From an uncultured Pelagibacteraceae bacterium (GTDB lineage: Bacteria; Pseudomonadota; Alphaproteobacteria; Pelagibacterales; Pelagibacteraceae), in contig CABZJV010000006.1 in the NCBI GenBank assembly GCA_902526115.1, positions 1 through 48,302 on the forward strand: a stretch of DNA of 48,302 bases, given 5' to 3'. The notes under the pieces were generated by a model. The model ran no database searches and was not told the DNA's origin. It was given only the letters and a program-made list of their open reading frames with translations. A program made the position numbers and the translations under genes. This document shows, piece by piece, positions 21,735 through 30,743 of the stretch; positions within the stretch are counted from its first letter, which is position 1; the number at the start of each line of letters is the position of its first letter.

Positions 21735-23063
21735 TTAGAAGCTAGCTAATCCAGCATTTATTTTATCAACAGCTTCATCAACAGAAATTTCATCATCGAT
21801 ATATTCTCTTGTGATTCTGTTTATGAATTGAGAATTAATAATTTTAGATGCTCTAGATAGCTCACCTTCTTTAACTCCCCATCTATTTGCAGTATCTAAA
21901 CCTGCAACAATGTTATTTATAACATCTGGGTCATAAAGATCTGACAAAGGAGCTTTTCTATCAACTCCAACTGGCAATTTACTCCAAGCTTTTGTAAATG
22001 CTTCAGGATCACTCGAATTTCCTCTTCTTACTGGAAATTTACCCTCTGGAGCAATAGATAAGGTACTTGTATAGCCTTCATCCATTGAGTACATGATAAA
22101 TTGCTTCGCTTCATCAGTATCAGCGTCAGCTGTTATACCAAAGTATCTAATATCTGCCCACGCAGCACCTTTCTTATTACTCGGACCACTAAAATTAGTT
22201 ATAAAACCAGTTTTAGAGGCTAATTCAGGTGATGTTGGATCACTATTTATTGTTGGCGGAGCAGAGTCTCTTAAACCTGCAAGCTCATCCATAATAAAGG
22301 GAGACCAAATAATCATTGGTGTCTTTCCAGCAAAATAAAGTGCTCTTGATTGTTTCCAATAAAGTTCACCAGGAGGACTTGCTTTTGCGATGACCTTATA
22401 AAACTCCAATGCTTCTTTTAATTTTTTACCTTGTTTCTTGATACCACCTTTTTTAACAATGTTTACTCCATTCGCTAAAAGAACATGTTCTAAAACTTGG
22501 CTCATAAAATTTTCATCAGTTTTAGTTGCAGCTACAAAACCAAATACGCCATTTACCTTTGATAATTTCTCAACAGCTTTGACAATGTTAGCATAACTTG
22601 TAGGTGGTTCTAAATCAGCGTTCTCGAAAAGATCTTTTCTGTAAACAACCATCTGTGTCCAACCATCAACTGGAACTGCAGCAATTTTTGATCCTGACTT
22701 AGCCATATTTAGAGCACCTGGAGCAAAAGTATTTTTACCAAGCGCTTTAACGACAGCGTTATTAGCATCAACATCTAATATACCTGCCTCTGCCCAAGGC
22801 AACACATATTGTAGAGTATGATAAATCACATCTGGCAAATCTCCTGCTGCTGCTGCAGCTGTTGCTCTAGTTCCCAACTCTTTTTCTTCAATTGGAATTA
22901 CATCTACTTTTATTCCTGTTTTAGCCTCAAAAGCTTTAGCCATTTCTTCTTGCTTAGCCATTCGAGCAGGTTGGACTTCTGTAGTCCAAAATTTAATATC
23001 TGCATAAACAATATTTGTAATGAACAATGAAATTATGCAAAATATTTTTATTATATTTTTCAT
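21735..23063 (-). CDS. Extracellular sugar-binding protein (ABC, family 1)
   Basis: Signal peptide MKNIIKIFCIISLFITNIVYA with strong SD (GGAGG) just upstream; FEAKTGIKVDVIPIEEKELGTRATAAAAAGDLPDVI. Start trimmed from ORF-track 23117. Confidence 0.92.
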   Translation of the reverse strand: MKNIIKIFCIISLFITNIVYADIKFWTTEVQPARMAKQEEMAKAFEAKTGIKVDVIPIEEKELGTRATAAAAAGDLPDVIYHTLQYVLPWAEAGILDVDANNAVVKALGKNTFAPGALNMAKSGSKIAAVPVDGWTQMVVYRKDLFENADLEPPTSYANIVKAVEKLSKVNGVFGFVAATKTDENFMSQVLEHVLLANGVNIVKKGGIKKQGKKLKEALEFYKVIAKASPPGELYWKQSRALYFAGKTPMIIWSPFIMDELAGLRDSAPPTINSDPTSPELASKTGFITNFSGPSNKKGAAWADIRYFGITADADTDEAKQFIMYSMDEGYTSTLSIAPEGKFPVRRGNSSDPEAFTKAWSKLPVGVDRKAPLSDLYDPDVINNIVAGLDTANRWGVKEGELSRASKIINSQFINRITREYIDDEISVDEAVDKINAGLASF

Positions 23064-23208
23064 TTCTCCTCCTAGGATTTTTTTAAAAAAAATACTATAT
23101 TTGACAAGATGTCGCAAATATTTGATTACAAATAAATAGTAAAAAAATTATTTAATTTTTTTAGCTGTTTTATTTGAAAAAAATTGGTCTTAACAATTAA
23201 AAGTTGTA

Positions 23209-24264
23209 TTACAATTTTACTCTTTTTCCATTTTTATCGAAAATATAAATATCCTTTAAATCAAAACCAATTTTATTTGAGACTTCTTCTTTACTTGAAA
23301 TTTTTGCACTTAGCTGGTCTGGTCCATTTTTAATATACGCTATTTTCTCATTACCGAGATTTTCAACTAACTCAACTTCAGGAATAAAAGTAAAATCACT
23401 TTCCTGACTAACCTTCAAATGTTCAGGCCTAATTCCAATATAGTGATTAGTTTTTTTAAATTTAATATTATTAAATTTAATCTCTAGACCTAAAAATTTA
23501 ATTGTAGATTCAGATATAATATTTTCCTCACTAATTTCTAATATATTCATTTTTGGTGTTCCGATAAACTGAGCTACAAAAACATTTGCAGGATTAGTAT
23601 AAATTTCTTCTGGAGTTCCAACTTGCTCGATATTTCCTTGATTAAGTATTACTATTCTGTCAGCTAAGGTCATTGCCTCAACTTGATCATGTGTAACATA
23701 AATCATATTAGTCTTAATTTGATTGTGTAACTTTGATATTTCTACTCTCATCTCTGATCTTAATGCTGCATCTAAATTAGACAAAGGTTCATCGAAAAGA
23801 AATATTTTTGGATTTCTGGTTATAGCTCTTCCAATCGCAACCCTTTGTCTTTGTCCTCCAGACAATTCTTTTGGTCTTCTATCTAAAAGTTCCTCTATTT
23901 TTAAAATTTTTGCTGCTTCGGTTACTTTAGACAGAATTTCTTCTTTGGGTCTTTTTTCTATTTTTAGCCCAAAAGACATGTTTTCAAAAACATTCATATG
24001 GGGGTATAGAGCATAGGATTGAAATACCATTGCGGTTTGACGTTTTGAGGGATGAAGTTCATTTATTTTTATATCGTTAATAAAAATTTCTCCATCATCA
24101 ATTTTTTCAAGTCCTGCAATCATTCTTAATAACGTTGATTTCCCACACCCTGATGGTCCTACTAAAACAAGAAATTCATCCTCATTACCTTTTAAATTAA
24201 AATCTGTAATTATTTTATTTGAACCAAATGACTTGTGAATTCCTTTAAATTGTATGTTAGCCAC
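23209..24264 (-). CDS. ABC transporter ATP-binding protein, UgpC/MalK type
   Basis: GPSGCGKSTLLRMIAGLE, LSGGQRQRVAIGRAI, FDEPLSNLDA, C-terminal regulatory TOBE-like domain. Confidence 0.97.
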   Translation of the reverse strand: MANIQFKGIHKSFGSNKIITDFNLKGNEDEFLVLVGPSGCGKSTLLRMIAGLEKIDDGEIFINDIKINELHPSKRQTAMVFQSYALYPHMNVFENMSFGLKIEKRPKEEILSKVTEAAKILKIEELLDRRPKELSGGQRQRVAIGRAITRNPKIFLFDEPLSNLDAALRSEMRVEISKLHNQIKTNMIYVTHDQVEAMTLADRIVILNQGNIEQVGTPEEIYTNPANVFVAQFIGTPKMNILEISEENIISESTIKFLGLEIKFNNIKFKKTNHYIGIRPEHLKVSQESDFTFIPEVELVENLGNEKIAYIKNGPDQLSAKISSKEEVSNKIGFDLKDIYIFDKNGKRVKL

Positions 24265-24382
24265 GTCTAATATCTAATTAATATTGAGTATAGAAAAACT
24301 TTATTAGTATTAGATAAAAATTTTTTAAATAGCTTTACAAAAATCATAATTATTAAATAATTAAAATTTTATTAAATTAAAA

Positions 24383-25624
24383 CTAATTTTCAATAGCTTT
24401 ATGGTTTGGTTTGCTCCATTCTTTTCCTTTAAACATTACATTCCATTGTAACCAAGGAAAAAGTTTTGATTTCATTTGCCAATATAAGGAACTCGGCTTA
24501 GTTGGATCAAAGGGCAGACTCGGAGTAACTTTTCCGCCATAACAAAACTCTGCTAACATTACTTTACCATAAGCAACTGTTAGTGGACAAGCACCATATC
24601 CGTCATAAAGTCTGTATGCTTGAGATGACTTTTTAATATCCTTTACTATGTTATGTGCAACTATTGGAGCTTGCTTTCTAACAGCTGCTCCTGTTTTTGC
24701 GTTAGGTGCATTCATTACATCACCTAAGCTATAAATATTTTCATATTTAGTATGTCTTAATGTTCCTTCTTTATGGTCAACATCTACCCATCCTCCAGCA
24801 TCAGCTAATGGACTATTTTTAATAAAGTCAGGAGATGTTTGCGGAGGTGTTACATGAATAAAATCAAATCTTTTGGTAACTTCTTTTGTATTGCCATCTT
24901 TATCCGATTGTTTGAAAACAGCTTCTTTAGCCTCTCCATTTACTGAAATTAAATTGTGTTGAAAGCTTCTTTTAATTCCATAAGAGTCACAAATTTCATT
25001 AAGGGGGCCTTGAAAATGAGGTACTCCAAAAATTACAGGTTTCGCACATAAAAATTCTAAATTACTATCTTTAAGAGCTCCTTTTTTTTTCAAATGATCA
25101 GCTGCTAAATATGCTATTTTTTGTGGAGCTCCTGCACATTTAATTGGCATAGGTGGTTCAGTAAATAATAAATTACCACCACTTAAATTCTTTAAAGATT
25201 CCCATGTATATACTGCCATATCTGCACTATAATTTGTGCAAACATTATTCTTTCCTAACGATTCTTTTAATCCTTCAACACCATCAAAGTTGAGTTTAAG
25301 ACCAGGGCAAACTACTAAATAATCATATGAATATTCACCACTTGATGTTTTTACAGAATTTGATTCAGGTTTAAAACTTTCAGCATATTCTTTTATCCAA
25401 TTTACGAAACTTGGCATTACAGAAGACATTGGTTTAATTGTACTATCAACATCGTAGGCACCCGCACCAACTAAGGTCCAAGCAGCTTGATATAAAGATT
25501 TTTCTGAAGGTTCAATAATAGAAATTGTTAAGTCAGATTTTAAACTTTTTAGTCTTGTAGCAACTGATATACCAGCGCATCCGCCACCGATTATCAAAAT
25601 ATTTGAGTGATTTGAGTTATTCAT
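24383..25624 (-). CDS. FAD/NAD(P)-binding oxidoreductase, sulfide:quinone oxidoreductase-like
   Basis: IIGGGCAGISVATRL, EPSEKSLYQAAWTLVGAG, PIKCAGAPQKI, YSLGDVMNAPNAKTGAAVRKQAPIVAHNI. Confidence 0.85.
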   Translation of the reverse strand: MNNSNHSNILIIGGGCAGISVATRLKSLKSDLTISIIEPSEKSLYQAAWTLVGAGAYDVDSTIKPMSSVMPSFVNWIKEYAESFKPESNSVKTSSGEYSYDYLVVCPGLKLNFDGVEGLKESLGKNNVCTNYSADMAVYTWESLKNLSGGNLLFTEPPMPIKCAGAPQKIAYLAADHLKKKGALKDSNLEFLCAKPVIFGVPHFQGPLNEICDSYGIKRSFQHNLISVNGEAKEAVFKQSDKDGNTKEVTKRFDFIHVTPPQTSPDFIKNSPLADAGGWVDVDHKEGTLRHTKYENIYSLGDVMNAPNAKTGAAVRKQAPIVAHNIVKDIKKSSQAYRLYDGYGACPLTVAYGKVMLAEFCYGGKVTPSLPFDPTKPSSLYWQMKSKLFPWLQWNVMFKGKEWSKPNHKAIEN

Positions 25625-25649
25625 ATTAAAAAACTAACACTATTAAACA

Positions 25650-25671
25650 TTATAAGATACACGTCTTATAA
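25650..25671. promoter_or_regulatory. Perfect inverted repeat in the divergent SQR-like/peroxiredoxin intergenic region
   Basis: TTATAAGA-tacacg-TCTTATAA. Confidence 0.5.
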
Positions 25672-25753
25672 GTTGTTTTCTTAATTTTAAATAACGTTGA
25701 TAAACCTCATCAATAACTTATAATGGTTCTAAACAATTAAAGGAGAGTTAAGC

Positions 25754-26413
25754 ATGTTAAAAATAAATAGTATGTGCCCTGATTTTCAATGTAAAACAAC
25801 AGAAGGAGATATTTCTTTTCACGAATGGCTAGGTGACAGTTGGGGAGTTATATTTTCACATCCAAAAGATTTTACACCAGTATGCACAACAGAACTTGGA
25901 GCTTTAGGGTTGATGAAAGCTGATTTTGATAAGAGAAACGTCAAAGTTATAGGTTTAAGTGTTGATGGAGTAGAAGATCATAAAAAGTGGCTAGAAGATA
26001 TTAAAGATGTATCTGGCAGTAAACCTGATTATCCAATTATCGCTGACGAAGATTTAAAAGTTGCAAAATTATTTAATATGTTAGAAGGCGACGCAGGAAC
26101 TACATCAATGGGAAGAACTGCAGTTGATAATGAAACTGTTAGAACTATTTTTGTTATTAGACCTGATAAAAGAATTGGTCTTTACTTAACTTATCCAATG
26201 GCAACAGGAAGAAATTTTTCAGAAATTTTAAGAGCAATAGACTCTATGCAACTTACAGCGAAGCACAAGGTTGCAACCCCTGCCAATTGGAAAAAAGGTG
26301 AAGATGTCGTTATTTTGCCAGCTATAAAAGATGAAGAAGCAAAAAAAATATATCCTGATGGATGGGAAACTGTGAAACCTTATCTAAGAAAGGTTCCAGA
26401 TCCGTCTAAATAA
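25754..26413 (+). CDS. Peroxiredoxin (1-Cys/Prx6 type)
   Basis: SHPKDFTPVCTTELGALG, GLSVDGVEDHKKWLEDI, PANWKKGEDVVILPAIKDEEAKKIYPDGWETVKPYLR. Confidence 0.95.
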   Translation: MLKINSMCPDFQCKTTEGDISFHEWLGDSWGVIFSHPKDFTPVCTTELGALGLMKADFDKRNVKVIGLSVDGVEDHKKWLEDIKDVSGSKPDYPIIADEDLKVAKLFNMLEGDAGTTSMGRTAVDNETVRTIFVIRPDKRIGLYLTYPMATGRNFSEILRAIDSMQLTAKHKVATPANWKKGEDVVILPAIKDEEAKKIYPDGWETVKPYLRKVPDPSK

Positions 26414-26414
26414 A

Positions 26415-27068
26415 TTGGATAAAGATATTTTAAACCAACAATCTCAGCATTGGGAAACTAATTTCTCAAATAAGCCTGAGATGTTTGGTTTAGAACCAAG
26501 CTACCCAGCAAAAAAAGCACTAGATATTTTTAAAGAAAATAAATTATCAAATGTTATCGAGTTAGGTGCGGGTTTAGGAAGAGATAGTATTTACCTAGGA
26601 AAAAATTCAATAAACTTAACAGCTTTAGACTACAGTGAAAATGGCCTTAAAATTCTTGATCAGAAAATAAAAAATGAAAATTTATCTTCATCAATTTCAA
26701 CATTAAAATTTGATATAAGAGATAATTTACCTTTTGAAAATAATTCCATTGATGCATGCTATTCTCACATGCTTTATTGTATGGCATTTACATTTGATGA
26801 ACTAATTAAGCTTAACAACGAAATCAAAAGAGTTTTAAAACCTGGTGGACTGAATATTTATACAGCAAGAAATACTGAAGATGGAGATTATAAAAAAGGA
26901 ACTCATAGAGGTGAAGATCTTTATGAAATAGATGGTTTTATAATTCATTTTTTTTCCAAAAAAACAATTCACAATTTAATGAAGGGATACACAAATTTAT
27001 CAATTGAATATTTTGAGGAAGGATCATTTCCTAGAAAACTATTTTTTGTTTGTAATAAAAAAAATTGA
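26415..27068 (+). CDS. Class I SAM-dependent methyltransferase (TTG start)
   Basis: VIELGAGLGRDSIYLGKNSINLTALDYSENGL, LKPGGLNIYTARN. Confidence 0.85.
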   Translation: MDKDILNQQSQHWETNFSNKPEMFGLEPSYPAKKALDIFKENKLSNVIELGAGLGRDSIYLGKNSINLTALDYSENGLKILDQKIKNENLSSSISTLKFDIRDNLPFENNSIDACYSHMLYCMAFTFDELIKLNNEIKRVLKPGGLNIYTARNTEDGDYKKGTHRGEDLYEIDGFIIHFFSKKTIHNLMKGYTNLSIEYFEEGSFPRKLFFVCNKKN

Positions 27069-28289
27069 TTAGAGATAATGACTATTATCTTCATTTACCG
27101 CTTTTTCAAGTCTAACTAAAAAATCAGGAATTGCACTTTTTACTCTACTCCAAGTTGGTATAAAAGGTGCGTCCATAGGATTTAAATAAAAATCTTCTCC
27201 AGCTTTAATGATATTCATTGAAAAAAGTTCAACTGCTTTTTCTTCAGTATGAGAGTCAAATTTTAAACCATTCATTTCTGCATCACTTCTATAGGCGTCT
27301 ATTAAATCTAAAGCAGCTCTATAATAAGTTGCTTTTAGTGATCTTAATTGTTCTCTGCTAAAAGAATGGCCTTGGGTAGCCAATTTTTTAATAAAAGTTT
27401 TAATTATATCTATAGACATTCTAGATAGGCCTTTTTTTTCATCATCTAGGGATAATTCTTGATGTTTGTGATCATAAGTATCAGCTAAGTCTACCTGACA
27501 TATATTTTGTGGAGAAAAGTTTCTTTGCATTTCCGATAAAATTCCAATTTCAATTCCCCAGTCAGATGAAATTCTTAACTCAGGTAAAATGTTTCTTCTA
27601 AACGAAAATTCACCTGCTAAAGGATATTTAAAAGATTTCATAAAATCTAAATAGTCACTTTTGCCAATAGTTTTTTCTAAAGCATTTAATAAGGGAAAAA
27701 CCAACAGTCTTGCTACTCTTCCATTCATTTTGTTATCAGCTACTCTTGGATAATAACCTTTACAAAACTCAAAGTTAAATAGAGGATTTACAACAGGATA
27801 AAATAATTTAGCCAACATTCTTCGGTCATAAGTTTTTATATCACAATCATGCAGTGCTACAGATCTAGCACTGTTTCTTGCTATGGACATTCCAATGCAG
27901 TACCAAACATTTCTACCTTTACCATGTTCATTCGGTGCAAGTTCTTTTTTTTGTAATTCTTTATCTAATTTTTTTAAATTTGGACCATCATTCCATAGAA
28001 TAGTGAATGGGGTTTCTAATTTTTCAAAAAAAGTCCATGCTTTTCTTGCTTCTGATTCAGTGGCTTTATCGAGGCCTATTATTATATGATCGATATAATT
28101 AGTCTTGCTAATTTCAGATACTATCTTTGGAAGAGCATCACCTTTTAATTCAGAATAAAGACACGGCAAGATTAGTTCCATCTTTCTCTCTTTAGAGAAA
28201 TTTAAAAGTTCTTTTTCTATTTGCTCAATTGATTTTGTTCCAAAATCATGAAGTGTTGAAATTATTCCATTTTGAGAGAAATCACTCAT
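27069..28289 (-). CDS. gpgS: Glucosyl-3-phosphoglycerate synthase (GpgS-like, GT81)
   Basis: ILPCLYSEL, IIIGLDKATESEARKAWTFFE, NEHGKGRNVWYCIGMSIARN, ALHDCDIKTYDRRMLAKLFYPV, FKYPLAGEFSFRR, SDWGIEIGILSEM. Confidence 0.88.
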   Translation of the reverse strand: MSDFSQNGIISTLHDFGTKSIEQIEKELLNFSKERKMELILPCLYSELKGDALPKIVSEISKTNYIDHIIIGLDKATESEARKAWTFFEKLETPFTILWNDGPNLKKLDKELQKKELAPNEHGKGRNVWYCIGMSIARNSARSVALHDCDIKTYDRRMLAKLFYPVVNPLFNFEFCKGYYPRVADNKMNGRVARLLVFPLLNALEKTIGKSDYLDFMKSFKYPLAGEFSFRRNILPELRISSDWGIEIGILSEMQRNFSPQNICQVDLADTYDHKHQELSLDDEKKGLSRMSIDIIKTFIKKLATQGHSFSREQLRSLKATYYRAALDLIDAYRSDAEMNGLKFDSHTEEKAVELFSMNIIKAGEDFYLNPMDAPFIPTWSRVKSAIPDFLVRLEKAVNEDNSHYL

Positions 28290-28301
28290 AAAAATATATT
28301 A

Positions 28302-29105
28302 TTAATTTTTATTTATTTTAGCCAGAGCCATTTTGATCACATCAGCCCAGCCTTCAGGAGATGGCTTATTTGTTGTTATTAAATCATTTATTGGAATTTG
28401 ATCTAATGTAAATTTATCATTAAACACCAAACAAGGGAAATCACTTGTTTTAAGCATATCTAAATCATTATAATTATCACCAACTGCTATTGTTTTTATA
28501 TTTTGATTTTTTTTCTTAAAAAATCTGACAAATACTTGAAGCGCTTTAGCTTTATTCACTTTATCAGTTAAATTAATAACTCTACCGCCTTCTTGTAAAG
28601 CTAACCCCTTTTTTTTTACAATTTTAGATAATTCTTTTTTTTCATTTTTATTTCCTTCAAATACAAATGGAATAGTGTATTTTCGATCTAAAGCCATTTT
28701 AAGTTTTTCATCTTTTAAACCAAAAATTACACTTTGTTTCTTCTTATCCATCCTAGATAACCATTTACATTTATTTTGTAAATTATCTGGAACTGAATTT
28801 TCAAAAATTTTTGCTAGATTGTCTTTTTCTTTACTTAGGATTAGTTCTTTAGGTAAATTAGAATTTAGTAGTTCTAAACCTTTAATAGCTGCTCCATTTT
28901 CACAAATATAAGGTAAACTTGAACCTAGCTCATTATTAAAATCTAAAATTTCTTTCTCCGTTTTACTTGTGTTAGGTATTATAAAAACACCTTTAGACAG
29001 TAACTTTTTGAGATAATCTTTTATAAGATCAAATTCAAATGTGTCTCTATGAAGAAGAGAGCCATCAAGATCAGTAAATATTAATATCTTATAAATTTTT
29101 TTCAT
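28302..29105 (-). CDS. HAD-family glucosyl/mannosyl-3-phosphoglycerate phosphatase
   Basis: FTDLDGSLLHRDTF, PNTSKTEKEI, CENGAAI, GDNYNDLDMLKTSDFPCLVFN; adjacent to gpgS. Confidence 0.85.
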   Translation of the reverse strand: MKKIYKILIFTDLDGSLLHRDTFEFDLIKDYLKKLLSKGVFIIPNTSKTEKEILDFNNELGSSLPYICENGAAIKGLELLNSNLPKELILSKEKDNLAKIFENSVPDNLQNKCKWLSRMDKKKQSVIFGLKDEKLKMALDRKYTIPFVFEGNKNEKKELSKIVKKKGLALQEGGRVINLTDKVNKAKALQVFVRFFKKKNQNIKTIAVGDNYNDLDMLKTSDFPCLVFNDKFTLDQIPINDLITTNKPSPEGWADVIKMALAKINKN

Positions 29106-29145
29106 TTTTCAATCAATTAATGTGAATTAGAACGTACAAAAAATT

Positions 29146-29292
29146 TTAACGAGTAATCAGCAAAGTTTTTTTATCTTTTTTACTTTTTAATTTATTTTTT
29201 TGTTCACAATATTTCTTAAAAACATAAGCTGTTGATACACTACCAATCAGTATAAATTTTAACATCTTTAATTTAATGAGTGTTTTAATCAT
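29146..29292 (-). CDS. Small hypothetical protein (48 aa, one TM-like segment), not in ORF track
   Basis: Manual translation MIKTLIKLKMLKFILIGSVSTAYVFKKYCEQKNKLKSKKDKKTLLITR*; start 2 nt after the upstream ORF stop. Confidence 0.4.
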   Translation of the reverse strand: MIKTLIKLKMLKFILIGSVSTAYVFKKYCEQKNKLKSKKDKKTLLITR

Positions 29293-29294
29293 GA

Positions 29295-29498
29295 TTAAAT
29301 ATCAAATTTTTCTAATAAGAAGTGGATTACTAAATTGTAGATAAACACAAAACAAGAAATATAGAATAAAAAAATTATTCCTTTTGAATTAAAAATGTAT
29401 CCAGTTGAGGTTAAAAGTGCAATAAATAAGCTAATTGATAAAGCGAGCTTTGATTGTGCTTTCTTTTTTAAGTGAGATTTAACAATATCTTTTTTCAT
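29295..29498 (-). CDS. Small membrane protein, unknown
   Basis: 67 aa, two TM-like stretches (LALSISLFIALLTSTGYIF, IIFLFYISCFVFIYNLVIHFLL). Confidence 0.55.
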   Translation of the reverse strand: MKKDIVKSHLKKKAQSKLALSISLFIALLTSTGYIFNSKGIIFLFYISCFVFIYNLVIHFLLEKFDI

Positions 29499-29513
29499 TA
29501 ATCATAATATTAA

Positions 29514-29903
29514 TTAAACTAACACAAATACCAAACAAATCATTTGAACAAAATTAATAAGAACAGATAGAAAATGTGAGTATTTAAATTTTTTTTCCTG
29601 TTTTTCATCTCTATATTTGTTAATTAATGGCATTAACAAATAGTTTGAAGTAGCAAATAAAACTGTAATTGCTAATATTATATAAAAATCTACTCCAATC
29701 TTGCTCGACAATATAAATGTTATGAGAACAATAAAACTTACCCCTAAATTAACATTATAATAAAATGGGAATATTCTTCTTATAAACTTTCGAGCATTAT
29801 TCTCATCTAGTGTGGTAAAGACAACAGGAGCTATTACAAATGAGAAAAATAGCATTATTCCTAAAATCATTGATGTCAAATAAACGCTAAGTTGTTCAAT
29901 CAT
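29514..29903 (-). CDS. DUF4149/TMEM205-like membrane protein
   Basis: Four-helix pattern, FSFVIAPVVFTTLDENNARKFIRRIFPFYYNVNL. Confidence 0.7.
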   Translation of the reverse strand: MIEQLSVYLTSMILGIMLFFSFVIAPVVFTTLDENNARKFIRRIFPFYYNVNLGVSFIVLITFILSSKIGVDFYIILAITVLFATSNYLLMPLINKYRDEKQEKKFKYSHFLSVLINFVQMICLVFVLV

Positions 29904-29906
29904 AAT

Positions 29907-30092
29907 TTAGTTTTCTATAGAATTTTCTTCTTTCATTAATATGGGTCTACCATCATGAGCTGTATTTAAAGGTATAATTTTTCCTTTATATTTTGCACAT
30001 AAAGTTGGAGCACTTCTAACTTCTTCTCCTAATCTAACCTCTAGTTCAACAATAACTAATTTTGCATCATCTAACTCTTTTAATATTCTCAT
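29907..30092 (-). CDS. Small hypothetical protein
   Basis: 61-aa ORF in tight same-strand gene string. Confidence 0.5.
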   Translation of the reverse strand: MRILKELDDAKLVIVELEVRLGEEVRSAPTLCAKYKGKIIPLNTAHDGRPILMKEENSIEN

Positions 30093-30124
30093 TTTTATTT
30101 CCTATTATTAAATTTAAAATATAT

Positions 30125-30427
30125 TTAAAGCACTACTTCAAAGCCCTCAAAGTTTGGTGCTCCAAGATATAGGTTTTTATGTTGTCCAGCATTTTTATGA
30201 GCTAATTTAAATGCCTCTGATTTGGTCCAATTAATAAAATCCTCTTTAGAATTCCATATACTATGAGAAGCGTATAGTGAAAATTTTTCATTTTTTTCAC
30301 CTTTTACTAAATGAAATTCTTTAAAACCATTAACACCATTAAGATGAGTATCTCTTTCTTTCCAAACTTTTTCAAATTCAGATTCTTTACCTGGTACAAT
30401 TTTAAATCTATTCATTGCTATAAACAT
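30125..30427 (-). CDS. Antibiotic biosynthesis monooxygenase / HmoA-type ferredoxin-like domain protein
   Basis: MFIAMNRFKIVPGKESEFEKVWKERDTHLNGVNGFKEFHLVKG...YASHSIWNSKEDFINWTKSEAF. Confidence 0.85.
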   Translation of the reverse strand: MFIAMNRFKIVPGKESEFEKVWKERDTHLNGVNGFKEFHLVKGEKNEKFSLYASHSIWNSKEDFINWTKSEAFKLAHKNAGQHKNLYLGAPNFEGFEVVL

Positions 30428-30440
30428 TATATGCTTTTAT

Positions 30441-30458
30441 TATAATCATTTGATTATA
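30441..30458. promoter_or_regulatory. 18-nt palindrome upstream of the monooxygenase gene
   Basis: TATAATCA-tt-TGATTATA. Confidence 0.4.
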
Positions 30459-30550
30459 TATAAAATATCATTGTCGCAGAATTATTAAAAATTAATCTAA
30501 GATGAAGAAAATATTTACTAGAGTAATTAATAACAAACAGGATTTTATAG

Positions 30551-30696
30551 GATAACTTGCACCAAACCTGCGCACAGAGAGATAAAATCAAAAAAATTTA
30601 CTTATTCATCTTGTTCAATTATAAATATTAGCATAAATACTCATGAAATTCACAAATGCCCTCGTGGTGAAATTGGTAGACACAAAGGACTTAAAA
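30551..30696 (+). repeat. Left copy of roughly 146-bp direct repeat: tRNA-Leu upstream region plus 5' half
   Basis: Aligns without net indel (constant offset 781) to 31332..31477; about 9 mismatches by eye, almost all in the first half. Confidence 0.95.
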
Positions 30697-30706
30697 GCCG
30701 AGGGAT
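30658..30706 (+). pseudogene. Internally truncated tRNA-Leu copy (5' half through anticodon loop, then GCCGAGGG resembling the acceptor 3' strand)
   Basis: GCCCTCGTGGTGAAATTGGTAGACACAAAGGACTTAAAA|GCCGAGGGATT compared with the intact tRNA at 31439. Confidence 0.85.
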
Positions 30707-30718
30707 TCACATTTGAGT

Positions 30719-30743
30719 CAGTCCATAGTAGTCCAAGGTAGTC
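30719..30743 (+). repeat. Three AGTC(C/T) repeats at exact 10-nt spacing
   Basis: cAGTCCATAGTAGTCCAAGGTAGTCT. Confidence 0.6.

Noticed and set aside
23064-23208. Possible riboswitch or extra gene between ABC ATPase and binding-protein genes
   Set aside because: AT-rich gap with no convincing conserved fold or ORF by eye.
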